From Begonia masoniana (taxonomy: Eukaryota; Streptophyta; Magnoliopsida; Cucurbitales; Begoniaceae), in assembly GCA_022432975.1 (NCBI GenBank), contig CM039506.1:11412831-11476830 (forward strand): a stretch of DNA of 64,000 nt, written 5' to 3'. Of the stretch, positions 1-10,538 are shown in pieces (positions within the stretch are counted from its first letter, which is position 1; every line of letters starts with the position of its first letter). A program made the translations under genes and the position numbers. Under the pieces are notes generated by a model that was not told the DNA's origin, ran no database searches, and was given only the letters and a program-made list of their open reading frames with translations.

Positions 1-609
1 TATAATGCTACTTGACATTTAGATATAGCATCAAATAATTTAAGAATATAACTTTTTTTTTGGGTTTCATTTAAGAATAAAATGTAGCATATGGGGCACG
101 TCATGGTGTGGGACACATTATTGCAATGGCCAATAAATAACCTTCTCAAATCTTTATTAGGTGAACCAACATTTATCAATAAATCTAATCCATATATTAA
201 ATCTTTTTAATAATCTAACAAATTATTAAAAGTATAAGCAATTATTTAATTGATCAATTACATGATTGCTTTTAGAATTGGTTCAAACTAATCTTTTTTC
301 TCAAATTTTAAAACTTTTAGAATTATTTTTTAAATCCAAACTTTGGTTTTAAGGATCCACTCTATCAATAAAATATTTTCACAAGATTTTAAGTATATAT
401 TTTCGTGTTTGATTCCAATATTATACAAGTTAAAATCAAACCAATATCATTTAAACAATAATTCAAAATTTGATTAAAAGATTAGATGACCATCTTATCA
501 TTCCTCAAAATAATTCTTTTTTTTTTGTTAAATATGATTTTAGTCTTTGTTTTTTAATAGTTTTTCCAATAAAACGATAGTTCTTATTAATATCCTCATA
601 TTTTTAATT
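1..609. other. AT-rich intergenic DNA, nothing recognised
   Basis: Strongly AT-rich sequence with homopolymer T and A runs. I see no coding frame with a recognisable domain, no RNA gene and no clear repeat boundary until the MITE that follows. Confidence 0.6.
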
Positions 610-618
610 TTGTTTTTA

Positions 619-873
619 GGAAAAAGTTCAATTTAGCCCCCAACGTATGAGGTCAATGGTCATTTTATCTCTAACTTTTACTCTAACGATTTCGAGAGGA
701 AATGAGGGTATTTTAGAGTTTTAGCAGCGCACGTGTAGAGCACGTGTCAAATTTAACAAGAAGGTTTGAATTACTAACGGTGTATACGATTGTGTCTGAT
801 TGAGTCAAAAATAAACGTTAAGGACCAAATGATCACTGACCCCACACGTTGGGGGTTAAATTGAACTTTTCTC
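619..873. mobile_element. Mutator-type MITE (non-autonomous DNA transposon)
   Basis: A 255-bp element whose two ends are inverted copies of each other for about 45-50 bp. The shared core reads AAAGTTCAATTTA then CCCCCAACGT. It is flanked on both sides by a perfect 9-bp direct repeat TTGTTTTTA (610-618 and 874-882). Long terminal inverted repeats beginning with G plus a 9-bp target duplication are typical of Mutator-like elements. There is no coding capacity inside, so it depends on a transposase elsewhere. It lies about 1.2 kb upstream of the kinase start codon. Confidence 0.85.
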
Positions 874-882
874 TTGTTTTTA

Positions 883-1153
883 ATATCAAAAATAAATTAT
901 AAGACTATCTAAAAAATATAATTGAAACTATAATAACTTTGACAAGAAAATGACTTCTCATTAAACTATTTTATCGTAGTTTTTAAAAGAATTATTATAA
1001 TTTTTTATGAAATATTAAATAATAACGGTCTCAGTCTTTAGGTTTGGTAGGGTGGTCTCTTTTTCGTTAACCCGCAATAGCCGGTGATAAATCGGCGTGC
1101 GCTTTTCGAGGACCAAGAAAAAATGACCGATTATCGTGGGTTTCCCGCGAAAA
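883..1153 (+). promoter_or_regulatory. probable kinase promoter region with an E2F-like site
   Basis: AT-rich DNA changes to a more GC-balanced stretch from about 1025. At 1141-1153 stands TTTCCCGCGAAAA, which contains the plant E2F consensus TTTSSCGC and is nearly palindromic. A CT-rich stretch at about 1180-1190 looks like a leader. I see no convincing TATA box. Assigning this region to the kinase is inference from position and orientation. Confidence 0.35.
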
Positions 1154-2058
1154 TTTCCGGTTTTTAATTAACTTCAAATCACTCTCTCTGTGTTTCCGGA
1201 AGATTGCTCCCTCGCCGACACTATGTACGATAATCACCTGTCGAATCGCCTTTTTCCTTTTTCAAACTTCATTTCTTCGATCGTTTTTCGATACACCCTT
1301 TTCTTTCGCCACAAGATACAAGACGTGTTGGCTTTTCAATCGATGATTTATGCATTTCTTTTTTCAATTTCAAATCCTGTTTTTTTTTTTTAATCATTTC
1401 TCGACTTTTCAAATTTATTTGGAACAGTTTCTACTGATGTTTTCTGCCGCAATTTCGTATTTTAAACATGTTGAGTTTGGGCGACGAATCGGCGGCAAGT
1501 TTAGGTATGCGTAATTTATCTGTTCTCTTTGCTTTTATCGATTTTTTAATCTAATTTTCGTTGAATATCTCCGGAGCTTCTTTTTTTTTTTTCATTTTAT
1601 TCAAGTTTTGAATTCTCAATTTTTTTTTTTAATTGGAAATGGATAGAAAGTGATAAGATTGAACTTGCTCCAAAAGTTACAGTCTTCAAGTAGTACAAAT
1701 CATAGTTGGATATTACGGTAGAAAATGAGAGTGTAGAATTTATTCCAAAAATTAAAATTAATTCAAAGATGGATGGAATGTGAATTTATAGAAGCTATTT
1801 CACTTTGGTTACCTGAACTAACAGGAACATGCTGCGCTATTTCTATTAAAAAGCGATAACTTTCGGTACATTCATAAAGGAGATCTTTCCATATTGATCA
1901 TGGAGGGGGCTTTTTGTTGCAGATATTGAAGTGGTCCTCTTGGGAACTGGGAAATTTCATTACCAGAAGAAAGTAAGTTCTAGGGTCTCTTAGGTAGAGA
2001 ACTTGGAGATTTTTTTTCGGACTGTCAAAGAGCACAATTTGAAAAATAGACCGGCAGG
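1154..2058 (+). other. probable 5' untranslated region of the kinase gene, with introns
   Basis: No long open frame crosses this stretch. It holds a donor-like AG|GTATGC near 1505 and an acceptor-like TTGTTGCAG near 1921, so the leader is probably spliced. The coding start at 2059 is preceded by a short leader without a good competing in-frame ATG. cDNA would be needed to place the exons. Confidence 0.35.
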
Positions 2059-4819
2059 ATGACAGCTGAAGAGGAATCTAAGGTTATTGAGGAGAAGGAG
2101 GAGAAAGTACTGGTCGGGATTCGAATAGATACCAACAGCAGAGATTTGCTTAACTGGGCTATAGTTAAAGTCGCTAAACCTGGAGATTGTGTGGTAGCAA
2201 TTTATGTTTGTCATGATTCTGGTAAATAATCACGGTCTTAACGTTCGCAACTTTATTGAGTTCATAGTTTCATGCTTTTCAATTTTCTTTTTTTTCTTTT
2301 TTCAGGGAAGGCTGCAAAAGAGAAGCCTCAGTTGGATCATTTTTTAGAAGATTATAAAGACATGTGTAATAACAACAAGGTTTTTGACTTGTAATTCATA
2401 CTCATATTAGTTGGAAGCTTTATCTATGGATTGTAAAGTGTTCTGATTGGCTTTTTTTAGGTTAGTCTCATGGGACAGATCTTAACTGGAGGTTCGGTTA
2501 GAAAAGTTCTGGTGGAGGAGGCAAAGAGCCAAGGTGTTTCAGCTCTGGTTGTAGGGACGAGCAAACCGAGTAGTATTTGGTATAAATAGAAATTATGGCG
2601 CTCCCTTGGTTTGGTTAGTGTTTGTGTCATTCTTTTCTGATGTCTAAATGGGTGCCATTTTCAGGGGGGTTTCTTCAACAGCTCGATATTGCGTTAAGCG
2701 ATTGCCTCTAACCACTGATGTTTTGACCGTCTACAATGGCAAAACTATCTTTGGAAGGTCTACCAAAAATCAATCATCAGGTTTGCTATCTCTATCCCAT
2801 ACACTTGCTAGACCTTCAGAAATATGAAATGAAATCACACTTCTGACATTTCAGACTTCATTGAAGTCCCCAAATTGATTGCAAATCAAGCTGAAGATTC
2901 AAGTCAGTTGGTATCATCTGATTATGAGGCGGAGATAGAAAAAACAGTGAGAGATTTTGAAGTTGAACTAACAGAACTCGTCTGTGAGAATAAGAAATTT
3001 CATAGTGGAGTTGAGTCCCCTATGAAGATAGACTCTTGTGAGAAGAGCCTCGGTTGGCCCTTACTTCTCAGGCCTAAGTCACAAACCCCAAAGGGAAGAG
3101 ATATGTCTGTTGTACAATGGGCATTGAGCTTGCCCAATCGTACACCACAACTTAGTCCTCAGAGCTCAACTGTAAAAGAGGAAATCATTGGCTTTCTGGA
3201 TGAAAGCCTTGGAAGGACTGGTCTATCTTCTTTGAGTGAGCCGCCAGAAAACTTGGATTTTTTCCTGAAAGCAAATTCATCTGTTTGCACATGGTTTTGC
3301 CCTGATCTTCTCCAAACTTCGACATCTCAATTTTCTTCAGGTTTCTTCTCTGATTATTTACATCCTTTCCCCTCCTTAGACTTTATAGTTGTCTCTTATG
3401 CATATATTGAGATATGGGTTCTGCTTGCAGGAAGCTTGATTGGAAAAGGAGGTTGCAACCGTGTGTACAAGGGAATCCTTCAGGATGGGAAACAAGTAGC
3501 AGTAAAAGTAATGAACTCATCATCGAAAGAGGCCTGGAAGGAATATGCCCGCGAAGTGGACATCATTTCTGCACTGGATCACAAACATGTCGCAAATCTG
3601 CTAGGTGTCAGCATTGAAGGCAATGCTTTGATCTCTGTATATGACTATTTTCCAAATGGAAGCTTAGAAGAAAATCTACATGGTATGTCTGTTTGTTTGA
3701 TTCATGTTAATCTTGTTTTAAACTTCCAGAATTCTTGCTGATATGAAATCAAATGCCATATAGGTCACAACAGTGGAAAATGTGCTCTGTCATGGGAAGT
3801 GAGATTCAAGATAGCCATAGGAATTGCTGAAGCTCTAAACTATTTGCACAATGAATGTTCAAATCCAGTTATTCATCGAGATGTCAAATCGTCAAACGTA
3901 CTTCTCAACAACCAATTCGAACCACAGGTTTCCTTCTATGCCCACCAATTTAGATATCAAAATGAACATTGACCGCAACGAAGTAGTTTTTGTTCTGCAT
4001 GACAGTTATCCGATTTTGGACTTGCAACATGGGGACCCACAACATCATCCTTTCACATAGAAGACGATGTATTGGGAACGTTTGGCTATCTGGCTCCGGA
4101 ATATTTCATGTTTGGAAAATTGAGCGACAAGATTGATGTATATGCTTTTGGTGTTGTTCTATTGGAAATTTTATCAGGGTTAAAACCAATCTGCTCTGAT
4201 AGCCCCAAAAAGCAGGAGAGCCTAGTCATGTGGGTAAGTAAGATCACCTTTCTTGAAATTGACTATTATGATAAATGCTTATGATGTAATGTTTATAATT
4301 AAGATGATTAACTTTTAACATAATGAGTTTAGGCAAGACCAATAATAGAGAGTGAGGACTTAATGACCCTAGTCGATCCAAATTTGAATGGAAATTACGA
4401 TGAGGTGCAACTGAAAAGAGCAGTTCTTGCGGCAAAACTATGCATCGCGAGGTCAGCACGACTACGTCCAAATATCAGCGCGGTAAGATAGCAATGCTAA
4501 ATTTATGACATGTCCTTTCAGTGTTTTTGAAACTACCAGTTTTCAGAAATATCAATTCTCTCTAGTTCAGATACTGAAGCTCTTAAAAGGGGAGGACGAT
4601 GTTGAAAAATGGAAGAACTATAGTGTCGACTCGGAAGAGGTAGACAACAGAGATGATGAAGTACATCCAAATGTAAGTGCAGATTTACATTTGAGTATTG
4701 CAATGCTTGATGTTGACGATGACACAATCTCATCAGTTAGTATTATTGATCAGAGAACTAGGCTCTCTCTTGAAGATTACTTCAAAAAACCATATAGCAG
4801 ATCATCAAGCTTTGATTAG
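2059..4819 (+). CDS. receptor-like cytoplasmic kinase with N-terminal universal stress protein (USP) domain
   Basis: Ten exons with GT-AG junctions give about 666 aa: 2059-2221, 2306-2379, 2461-2579, 2665-2780, 2855-3340, 3431-3682, 3764-3927, 4006-4233, 4333-4482, 4571-4819. Residues about 15-150 form a USP/adenine-nucleotide alpha-hydrolase-like fold (KVLVGIRID start, [19 protein letters not shown]). A variable linker follows, then a Ser/Thr kinase from about 320: glycine loop [11 protein letters not shown] (324-334), VAVK lysine 345, HRDVKSSN (441-448), DFG (461-463), activation loop ending in APE (488-490). All catalytic residues are present. The third loop glycine is replaced, as is common in this family. 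There is no signal peptide or transmembrane segment, so a soluble cytoplasmic kinase is expected. It resembles the plant 'kinase with adenine nucleotide alpha hydrolase-like domain' group (RLCK VI, as Arabidopsis At2g16750). Substrate unknown. The exon model is mine. Confidence 0.9.
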
Positions 4820-4904
4820 AGTTTCGGATTTTCTATCAGATTTAATTGATTCAAATTATGTAAGTTAGATGTTCTCGCTAAATAGATAGCTGTACAGTTG
4901 GGAA

Positions 4905-4910
4905 AATAAA
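4905..4910 (+). terminator. candidate poly(A) signal of the kinase gene
   Basis: AATAAA lies 86 nt after the stop codon in AT-rich 3' DNA. A second AATAAA-like site lies near 5033. The choice is by position only. Confidence 0.4.
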
Positions 4911-5189
4911 CGATTATTATGCTGCACCCATTGTTGGAGGTGATTCCAATGAATACAAAAAATTGCATTTATTAATTTATTGCAGCCTCTTTTTTATTTG
5001 TGGACTTCAGAAAATATCTCAGATCTTCTGCAAATAAAATATAAGAAAGAAATAAGATGATGATGCAGCTTCAACTACAATCAGCTATATACTCTTCTCC
5101 AGAGAAATGAAAAACAGAAGCAGTACAAGACCATCCTCATCGCCTAATTTTGAATTTCTTACATGCAGAGGTGTGGTTGAAAGTTGAGC
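4911..5189. other. 3' flank of the kinase gene
   Basis: AT-rich DNA without a recognisable gene. It probably contains the end of the 3' UTR and then passes into the gypsy relic. Confidence 0.4.
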
Positions 5190-5308
5190 TTACTTGATAT
5201 GCTTACCTCCAAAATAAAATGAATTAAAGCTTATGACACCATTATGATTTACTTAGCTATCATGTTGTCACCATCTCCCTACCAAAAAGTGACTTGCATT
5301 CATAGGTT
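5190..5308 (-). pseudogene. gypsy protease relic, downstream half
   Basis: Read on the minus strand from 5308, the frame resembles the end of a plant gypsy protease region (…PM-A-H-L-GR…), followed by a degenerate version of the usual W-Q-D…H-G motif with stops. It continues in sense the fragment at 10539-10795, from which the copia insertion at 5309-10538 separates it. The two halves meet exactly at the copia target duplication. It is highly decayed and not functional. Confidence 0.55.
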
Positions 5309-5525
5309 TGTTGGGTCCGGCTCATTCATGGAGTTGGGTCCGGCTCATTCATGGAGCTGAGCTCAACCAATACGTTGTCCCTCTTTATTTTACACCTACT
5401 CCATATTAAAACATTGTCGGGAGAGGTTTACTTTTTCGTCTTTATAATTCACGCTGCATAGATGTAAAAGATACGGCATTTTCTTGGGTAATAGAATTCT
5501 TCTCTATTCTCTGCAAGTTTCTTCA
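5309..5525 (+). repeat. 5' LTR of copia A
   Basis: Starts TGTTGGGTCC and ends TTTCTTCA. The first 45 bp contain a direct repeat of GTTGGGTCCGGCTCATTCAT, so the U3 end has a short internal tandem duplication. The LTR is unusually short (217 bp). Confidence 0.95.
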
Positions 5526-5527
5526 TC

Positions 5528-5539
5528 TGGTATCAAAGC
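5528..5539 (+). other. primer-binding site of copia A
   Basis: TGGTATCAAAGC starts 2 nt after the LTR. It matches the complement of the initiator methionine tRNA 3' end with one change from the usual TGGTATCAGAGC. Confidence 0.85.
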
Positions 5540-6254
5540 GTTTGTGAAGAACAGAGAAGAGGTTTGTCTTCTTCACGTGAAGCAGAAAACAGAGAGAGGT
5601 TTCAGGGGTGCGCTGTTCTTGCTGTGAATAATCTTCCTCAGTTGCTGAAAGAACAGCAAAGGAAGAAGAACAGGAGCCGCTGCACGTCGTCTGAAAGAGG
5701 AGGAGAGCCGCTGCGCCGCCGTCGCTGAGCTGAACTGCGACGCCCATTTGGTGCTGTCGCCGCCGTCCGCGAAGAACAGAAGCCGATCTGTTCTGTTCAG
5801 AGTCGCCAACCACCGCCAGTTGCCGCCACTGCAATCCGAGGAAGAAGAGTTGCTGCGCCGCCGTCTCCAAACAGAACGGCGACACCCATCCATCGTCCGC
5901 CCCGTAACTGCGTTCAGTGTACTCCGTCGACTGTTAAAGACACAGAACAGCGAGAGGTATTTTTCTGTTCCTGTTGATATTCAGAAAATCACGAAGGAGA
6001 GAGAATCAAATAGAGAAAAGCAAGTGGGTTTCTTGTTTGTGGAAATTTCCAGAGAGTCATTTACTGTTTTTTGGAAATTGTGTTTCACTTTACCAAATAA
6101 AGTCAATCTATTTTTGATTTGGTAAAACCTGTTTGATATATTGGAGGAAATTTCGGATTATTTTGGGTTTGAAAAATCGATATCGTTAGGCGGATTTATC
6201 CAGAAAATTTTTGGTAGAAATTCTGATAGTTTGTGGAAGCTAATTTTGGGAGTC
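5540..6254 (+). other. untranslated leader of copia A
   Basis: A leader of about 0.7 kb lies between the primer site and the gag ATG. Its first half is comparatively GC-rich, and several frames are open by chance. None resembles a known protein. Confidence 0.6.
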
Positions 6255-9200
6255 ATGGAGAGTAACCCGAGCAGAATGGTCACGTTGAACGGCTCCAACT
6301 ATCATGTGTGGAAAGGGAAGATGGAAGATCTTCTCTATGTAAAAGATTATTATCTGCCTGTATTTGCTGATACAAAGCCAGTAGCTAAATCTGACGTCGA
6401 ATGGGAGTTATGTCATCGTCAAGTGTGCGGCTACATTCGGCAGTGGGTAGATGATAATGTTCTCAACCATGTTAGTGAGGAAAAGAATGCTCAGAGCTTG
6501 TGGAAAAAGCTTGAAGAGTTGTACGCTCGGAAGACTGGTAACAACAAGCTGTTTTTGATCAAGCAGCTTCTGGGGTTGAAGTACCAGAACGGAAAAGCTA
6601 TGACCGATCATCTGAACACATTCCAGGGAATTATAAATCAACTGGCTGGAATGAAAATCAAGTTTGATGAAGAAGTGCAAGGGTTGATGCTTCTTGGGAC
6701 TTTGCCGGACTCGTGGGAGACATTCAGAATGTCGTTGTCTAACTCGGCCTCGGATGGTGTCTTGGCTATGGATGTAGTCAAGAGTAGCGTTCTGAACGAG
6801 GAGATGAGAAGAAAGTCGACAGGTTCTTCTTCACAGTCTGACGTTCTGGTCACCGAAAACAGGGAGAGAAGTCAAAGTAAAGGTCCGGGCAACCGAAATC
6901 GGAGTCAAAGCAAGTCAAGAAAATTTGCAAACTATGAGTGTCATCATTGTGGTAGAAAGGGGCACATCAAGAAATTTTGTCGGAAGTTTCTCCAAGAAAA
7001 TTCGAATGCCAAGGAAAAGAAATCCGAAGAGGGTGATACAAGCGAGAAAGTAGCCACGGCCACCGAGGAGTTCTTTATCGTGTACGATGGAGATGTCGTC
7101 AATCTCACATGCCAAGATTCGAGTTGGGTGATTGACAGTGGCGCTACGATTCATGCTACTTCCAGGAGGGATTTCTTCACGTCTTACACTTCCGGTGACT
7201 TTGGAAGTGTAAGAATGGGAAATGATGGCGCTGCAAAGGCCATTGGTATTGGAGATGTGCATTTGGAGACCGATGCTGGCAACACCTTGATTTTGAGAGG
7301 TGTGAAGCACATTCCCGACATCCGTATGAACTTGATCTCGATCGGCAAACTCGACGACGAAGGGTTTTGCAACACCTTTCGTGATGGAAAATGGAAGCTC
7401 TCCAGAGGCTCTTTGATTGTGGCGAGAGGAGAAAAATGTTCCTCTCTATATGTGATGCACGCAAAGATTGCAGATTCCACAATTCATACGGTGGACGATG
7501 AAGCTGCTGTAGAACTTTGGCACAACCGATTGAGCCATATGAGCGAGAAGGGGTTGATGATTCTAGCGAAGAAAAATCTACTCTCAGGTATGAGAACTGG
7601 CTCTTTAAAGAGGTGTACTCATTGTTTGGCAGGCAAACAGACACGAGTGGCTTTCAAAAGCATTCCTCACTCACGTAAATCAGGTATACTCGACATGGTG
7701 TACTCTGATGTGTGCGGTCCAATGAAGACAAGAACACTTGGTGGTGCAGCATACTTTGTGACTTTCATCGACGATCACTCAAGGAAGGTTTGGGTGTATA
7801 TGCTGAAGTCAAAAGATCAAGTGATAGATGTCTTCAAGCAGTTTCATGCTCGTGTGGAAAGAGAAACAGGTGTGAAGCTCAAGTGCATCCGGACAGACAA
7901 TGGAGGAGAGTATTGTGGTCCCTTTGATGAGTACTGCAGAGAGCAGGGTATTCGGCATCAAAAGACACCTCCAAAGACTCCTCAGCTGAACGGATTAGCT
8001 GAGAGGATGAACAGGACACTCGTTGAAAGGGTGAGATGTTTGCTTTCCCAATCACAGTTGCCGAGGTCCTTTTGGGGTGAAGCCTTGAGTACAGTGGTTC
8101 ATGTGTTGAACCTCACTCCCTGTGTTCCTTTGGGTTTCGAAGTTCCGGATAAGATGTGGTTTGGAAAAGAAGCTTCGTATAGCCATCTGCGCACTTTCGG
8201 ATGCAAGGCCTTTGTTCACATTCCAAAAGACGAGCGGTCAAAGCTCGATGTGAAGACAAGGCCGTGTGTGTTCATCGGTTATGGTCTTGATGAGTTTGGC
8301 TACAGGTTCTACGATCCAGTGCAGAAAAAGCTTGTAAGAAGCCGAGATGCAGTGTTCGTAGAAGACCAAGGCATCAAAGACATCGATAAGACAGAAATGG
8401 TAAAGAGGTACAGTGATGATCTGATCGAGTTGGATCCATTTGATACACCTGCAGAGTGTTCCGATCGAGGGGGAGCGGAATTGGAACACAATACCAGTCC
8501 TGCCAATGGCGGAGTCCCCACTGCTGATATTGTTGAACCGACTGGGCAAGTCGAAGAAGAGGTTCAAGAGTTGCCAGAAGAACCTCCGTTGAGAAGATCT
8601 ACTAGAGAGCGACGTCCTTCGACGAGATATACTTCAGATGAGTATGTGATGCTCACAGATGCCGGAGAGCCAGATACTTACCAAGAGGCAACTTCTATTA
8701 ATGAGAAGAAATTGTGGTTGAAAGCCATGGAAGAGGAGATGCAATATCTTCGTGAGAACCACACGTATGATTTGGTAAAATTACCACAAGGCAAGAAAGC
8801 TCTCAAGAATAGATGGGTTTACAGATTGAAGACCGAAAATGCAAGCTCACAGCCAAGGTACAAAGCTCGTTTGGTTGTAAAAGGGTACGGTCAGAAGAAG
8901 GGAATCGACTTTGAAGAAATATTCTCACCGGTGGTGAAGATGTCCTCGATCCGAGTTGCTCTTGGTTTAGCTGCACGATTGAACCTGGAGATTGAGCAAC
9001 TTGATGTGAAAACTGCGTTCCTTCATGGTGACTTGGAGGAAGAGATTTATATGGAGCAGCCCGAGGGATTCAAAGTCAGAGGAAAAGAACAACTTGTGTG
9101 CAAGTTGAAGAAGAGCTTATATGGTCTCAAACAAGCTCCACGACAGTGGTACAAGAAGTTTGAGTCTTTCATGGCCAGTCACGGATACAGCCGAACATCG

Positions 9201-10232
9201 TCAGACCATTGTGTGTTCATGAAGAGGTATTCCGATGATGACTTCATTATTCTCCTACTGTATGTTGATGATATGTTAATCATAGGCCATGATACTAGCA
9301 AAATTGTCAAGTTAAAGGGAGAGTTGAGTAAGTCTTTTGCGATGAAAGACTTGGGTGCTGCAAAGAAGATACTCGGCATGAAGATTTGTCGTGATAGGAA
9401 GAATGGAAAACTTTGGTTATCTCAAGAAGACTACATTGAGAAAGTACTTGAAAAGTTCAACATGAGCAAGGCCAAAGCTGTACGTTCTCCACTTGCAGGT
9501 CACTTTAAGCTCAATTTGGAGCAATGTCCTACAAGTGAGAAAGACAAGGCAGACATGAGTCGAGTTCCTTATGCGTCCGCAGTTGGCAGTTTAATGTACG
9601 CCATGGTTTGCACTCGACCCGATATTGCTCATTCCGTTGGAGTAGTCAGCCGATTTCTCTCCAATCCTGGCAAAGAACACTGGGAAGCAGTGAAGTGGAT
9701 ATTCAAATATCTCAGAGGCACTTCCAAGTTGTGTTTGTGTTTCGGTGGCAGTGATCCTACACTAGTTGGGTATACCGATTCAGATATGGCCGGTAACGTT
9801 GATTCCAGGAGGTCTATTTCTGGATTCTTGATGATTTTTGCAGGGGGAGCTGTGTCTTGGCAGTCGAAACTGCAAGATTGTGTTGCGCTATCCACCACAG
9901 AAGCCGAGTACATTGCAATTACTGAGGGTTGCAAGGAGGCTTTGTGGATGAAGAGATTTCTTGAAGAATTGGGTTTGCGTCAAGAAAAATATGTTGTGTT
10001 TAGTGATAGCCAGAGCGCTATTCACCTTTCAAAGAATTCGTCATTTCATTCGAGGTCCAAACACATTGATGTGAGATATCATTGGGTTCGAGACTTGCTC
10101 GAGACGAAACAGTTGCACTTGGCAAAAGTGCACACCAGTGAGAACGGTTCAGATATGTTGACGAAGACTTTATCGAAGGAGAAGCTCGAAGTTTGTCGTC
10201 AAAAGGCGGGTTTGTCAGAGCCCACCACGTGA
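6255..10232 (+). CDS. copia gag-pol polyprotein, intact
   Basis: A single 1325-aa frame. The frame is open from 6141, but the first ATG is at 6255 and gives the usual MESNPSRMV-type start. Domains in order: capsid-like gag; CCHC zinc knuckle (about 229-242); aspartic protease with DSGA (Asp about 294); integrase zinc-binding HHCC, then the catalytic triad near Asp485, Asp548 and Glu583; reverse transcriptase with YVDD (about 1003-1006); RNase H with the GYTDSD motif (Asp about 1175) and a TEAEY glutamate. Protease-integrase-RT-RNase H is the copia order. I see no stop, frameshift or lost catalytic residue. It resembles Tnt1-94-type proteins. Expression would start in the 5' LTR. Confidence 0.95.
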   Translation: MESNPSRMVTLNGSNYHVWKGKMEDLLYVKDYYLPVFADTKPVAKSDVEWELCHRQVCGYIRQWVDDNVLNHVSEEKNAQSLWKKLEELYARKTGNNKLFLIKQLLGLKYQNGKAMTDHLNTFQGIINQLAGMKIKFDEEVQGLMLLGTLPDSWETFRMSLSNSASDGVLAMDVVKSSVLNEEMRRKSTGSSSQSDVLVTENRERSQSKGPGNRNRSQSKSRKFANYECHHCGRKGHIKKFCRKFLQENSNAKEKKSEEGDTSEKVATATEEFFIVYDGDVVNLTCQDSSWVIDSGATIHATSRRDFFTSYTSGDFGSVRMGNDGAAKAIGIGDVHLETDAGNTLILRGVKHIPDIRMNLISIGKLDDEGFCNTFRDGKWKLSRGSLIVARGEKCSSLYVMHAKIADSTIHTVDDEAAVELWHNRLSHMSEKGLMILAKKNLLSGMRTGSLKRCTHCLAGKQTRVAFKSIPHSRKSGILDMVYSDVCGPMKTRTLGGAAYFVTFIDDHSRKVWVYMLKSKDQVIDVFKQFHARVERETGVKLKCIRTDNGGEYCGPFDEYCREQGIRHQKTPPKTPQLNGLAERMNRTLVERVRCLLSQSQLPRSFWGEALSTVVHVLNLTPCVPLGFEVPDKMWFGKEASYSHLRTFGCKAFVHIPKDERSKLDVKTRPCVFIGYGLDEFGYRFYDPVQKKLVRSRDAVFVEDQGIKDIDKTEMVKRYSDDLIELDPFDTPAECSDRGGAELEHNTSPANGGVPTADIVEPTGQVEEEVQELPEEPPLRRSTRERRPSTRYTSDEYVMLTDAGEPDTYQEATSINEKKLWLKAMEEEMQYLRENHTYDLVKLPQGKKALKNRWVYRLKTENASSQPRYKARLVVKGYGQKKGIDFEEIFSPVVKMSSIRVALGLAARLNLEIEQLDVKTAFLHGDLEEEIYMEQPEGFKVRGKEQLVCKLKKSLYGLKQAPRQWYKKFESFMASHGYSRTSSDHCVFMKRYSDDDFIILLLYVDDMLIIGHDTSKIVKLKGELSKSFAMKDLGAAKKILGMKICRDRKNGKLWLSQEDYIEKVLEKFNMSKAKAVRSPLAGHFKLNLEQCPTSEKDKADMSRVPYASAVGSLMYAMVCTRPDIAHSVGVVSRFLSNPGKEHWEAVKWIFKYLRGTSKLCLCFGGSDPTLVGYTDSDMAGNVDSRRSISGFLMIFAGGAVSWQSKLQDCVALSTTEAEYIAITEGCKEALWMKRFLEELGLRQEKYVVFSDSQSAIHLSKNSSFHSRSKHIDVRYHWVRDLLETKQLHLAKVHTSENGSDMLTKTLSKEKLEVCRQKAGLSEPTT

Positions 10233-10306
10233 ACCGGAATGAGAGTTCCAATTGCACGTAGCCCTGTTTTTTCTCCAAGCAGGCTTGTTAGAGCCCACCA
10301 CATGAG

Positions 10307-10321
10307 CCGGAGGGGGAGTTT
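10307..10321 (+). other. polypurine tract of copia A
   Basis: GGAGGGGGAGTT immediately precedes the 3' LTR, the expected plus-strand primer site. Confidence 0.8.
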
Positions 10322-10538
10322 TGTTGGGTCCGGCTCATTCATGGAGTTGGGTCCGGCTCATTCATGGAGCTGAGCTCAACCAATACGTTGTCCCTCTTTA
10401 TTTTACACCTACTCCATATTAAAACATTGTCGAGAGAGGTTTACTTTTTCGTCTTTATAATTCACGCTGCATAGATGTAAAAGATACGGCATTTTCTTGG
10501 GTAATAGAATTCTTCTCTATTCTCTGCAAGTTTCTTCA
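10322..10538 (+). repeat. 3' LTR of copia A
   Basis: 217 bp, identical to the 5' LTR except for one G-to-A difference in the GTCGGGAGAGG segment. Ends CA, followed by AGGTA. Confidence 0.95.

Larger units (their letters stand above)
5309..10538 (+). mobile_element. complete Ty1/copia retrotransposon (Tnt1-like), copia A
   Basis: Two 217-bp LTRs (5309-5525 and 10322-10538) differ at a single base (G/A near the middle). The order is primer-binding site, leader, one uninterrupted gag-pol frame, polypurine tract. The flanks are AGGTT on the left and AGGTA on the right. The gypsy relic it interrupts suggests AGGTA was the original target. Near-identical LTRs and an intact frame indicate a recent insertion, possibly still competent. 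It lies about 490 bp beyond the kinase stop codon, in the same orientation. Confidence 0.95.

Noticed and set aside
1190..1393. Short open frame upstream of the kinase
   Set aside because: No domain, low-complexity Phe-rich product; better explained as leader of the kinase transcript.
2581..2664. Apparent stop codon (TATAAATAG) after the USP segment of the kinase
   Set aside because: It lies in intron 3; the donor TTG|GTATAA and acceptor TTTTCAG|GGG keep the frame and restore the expected family sequence.
5748..6125. 125-codon open frame in the copia A leader
   Set aside because: Sits between primer site and gag ATG, with no resemblance to known proteins; overlapping open frames on the other strand show it is compositional.
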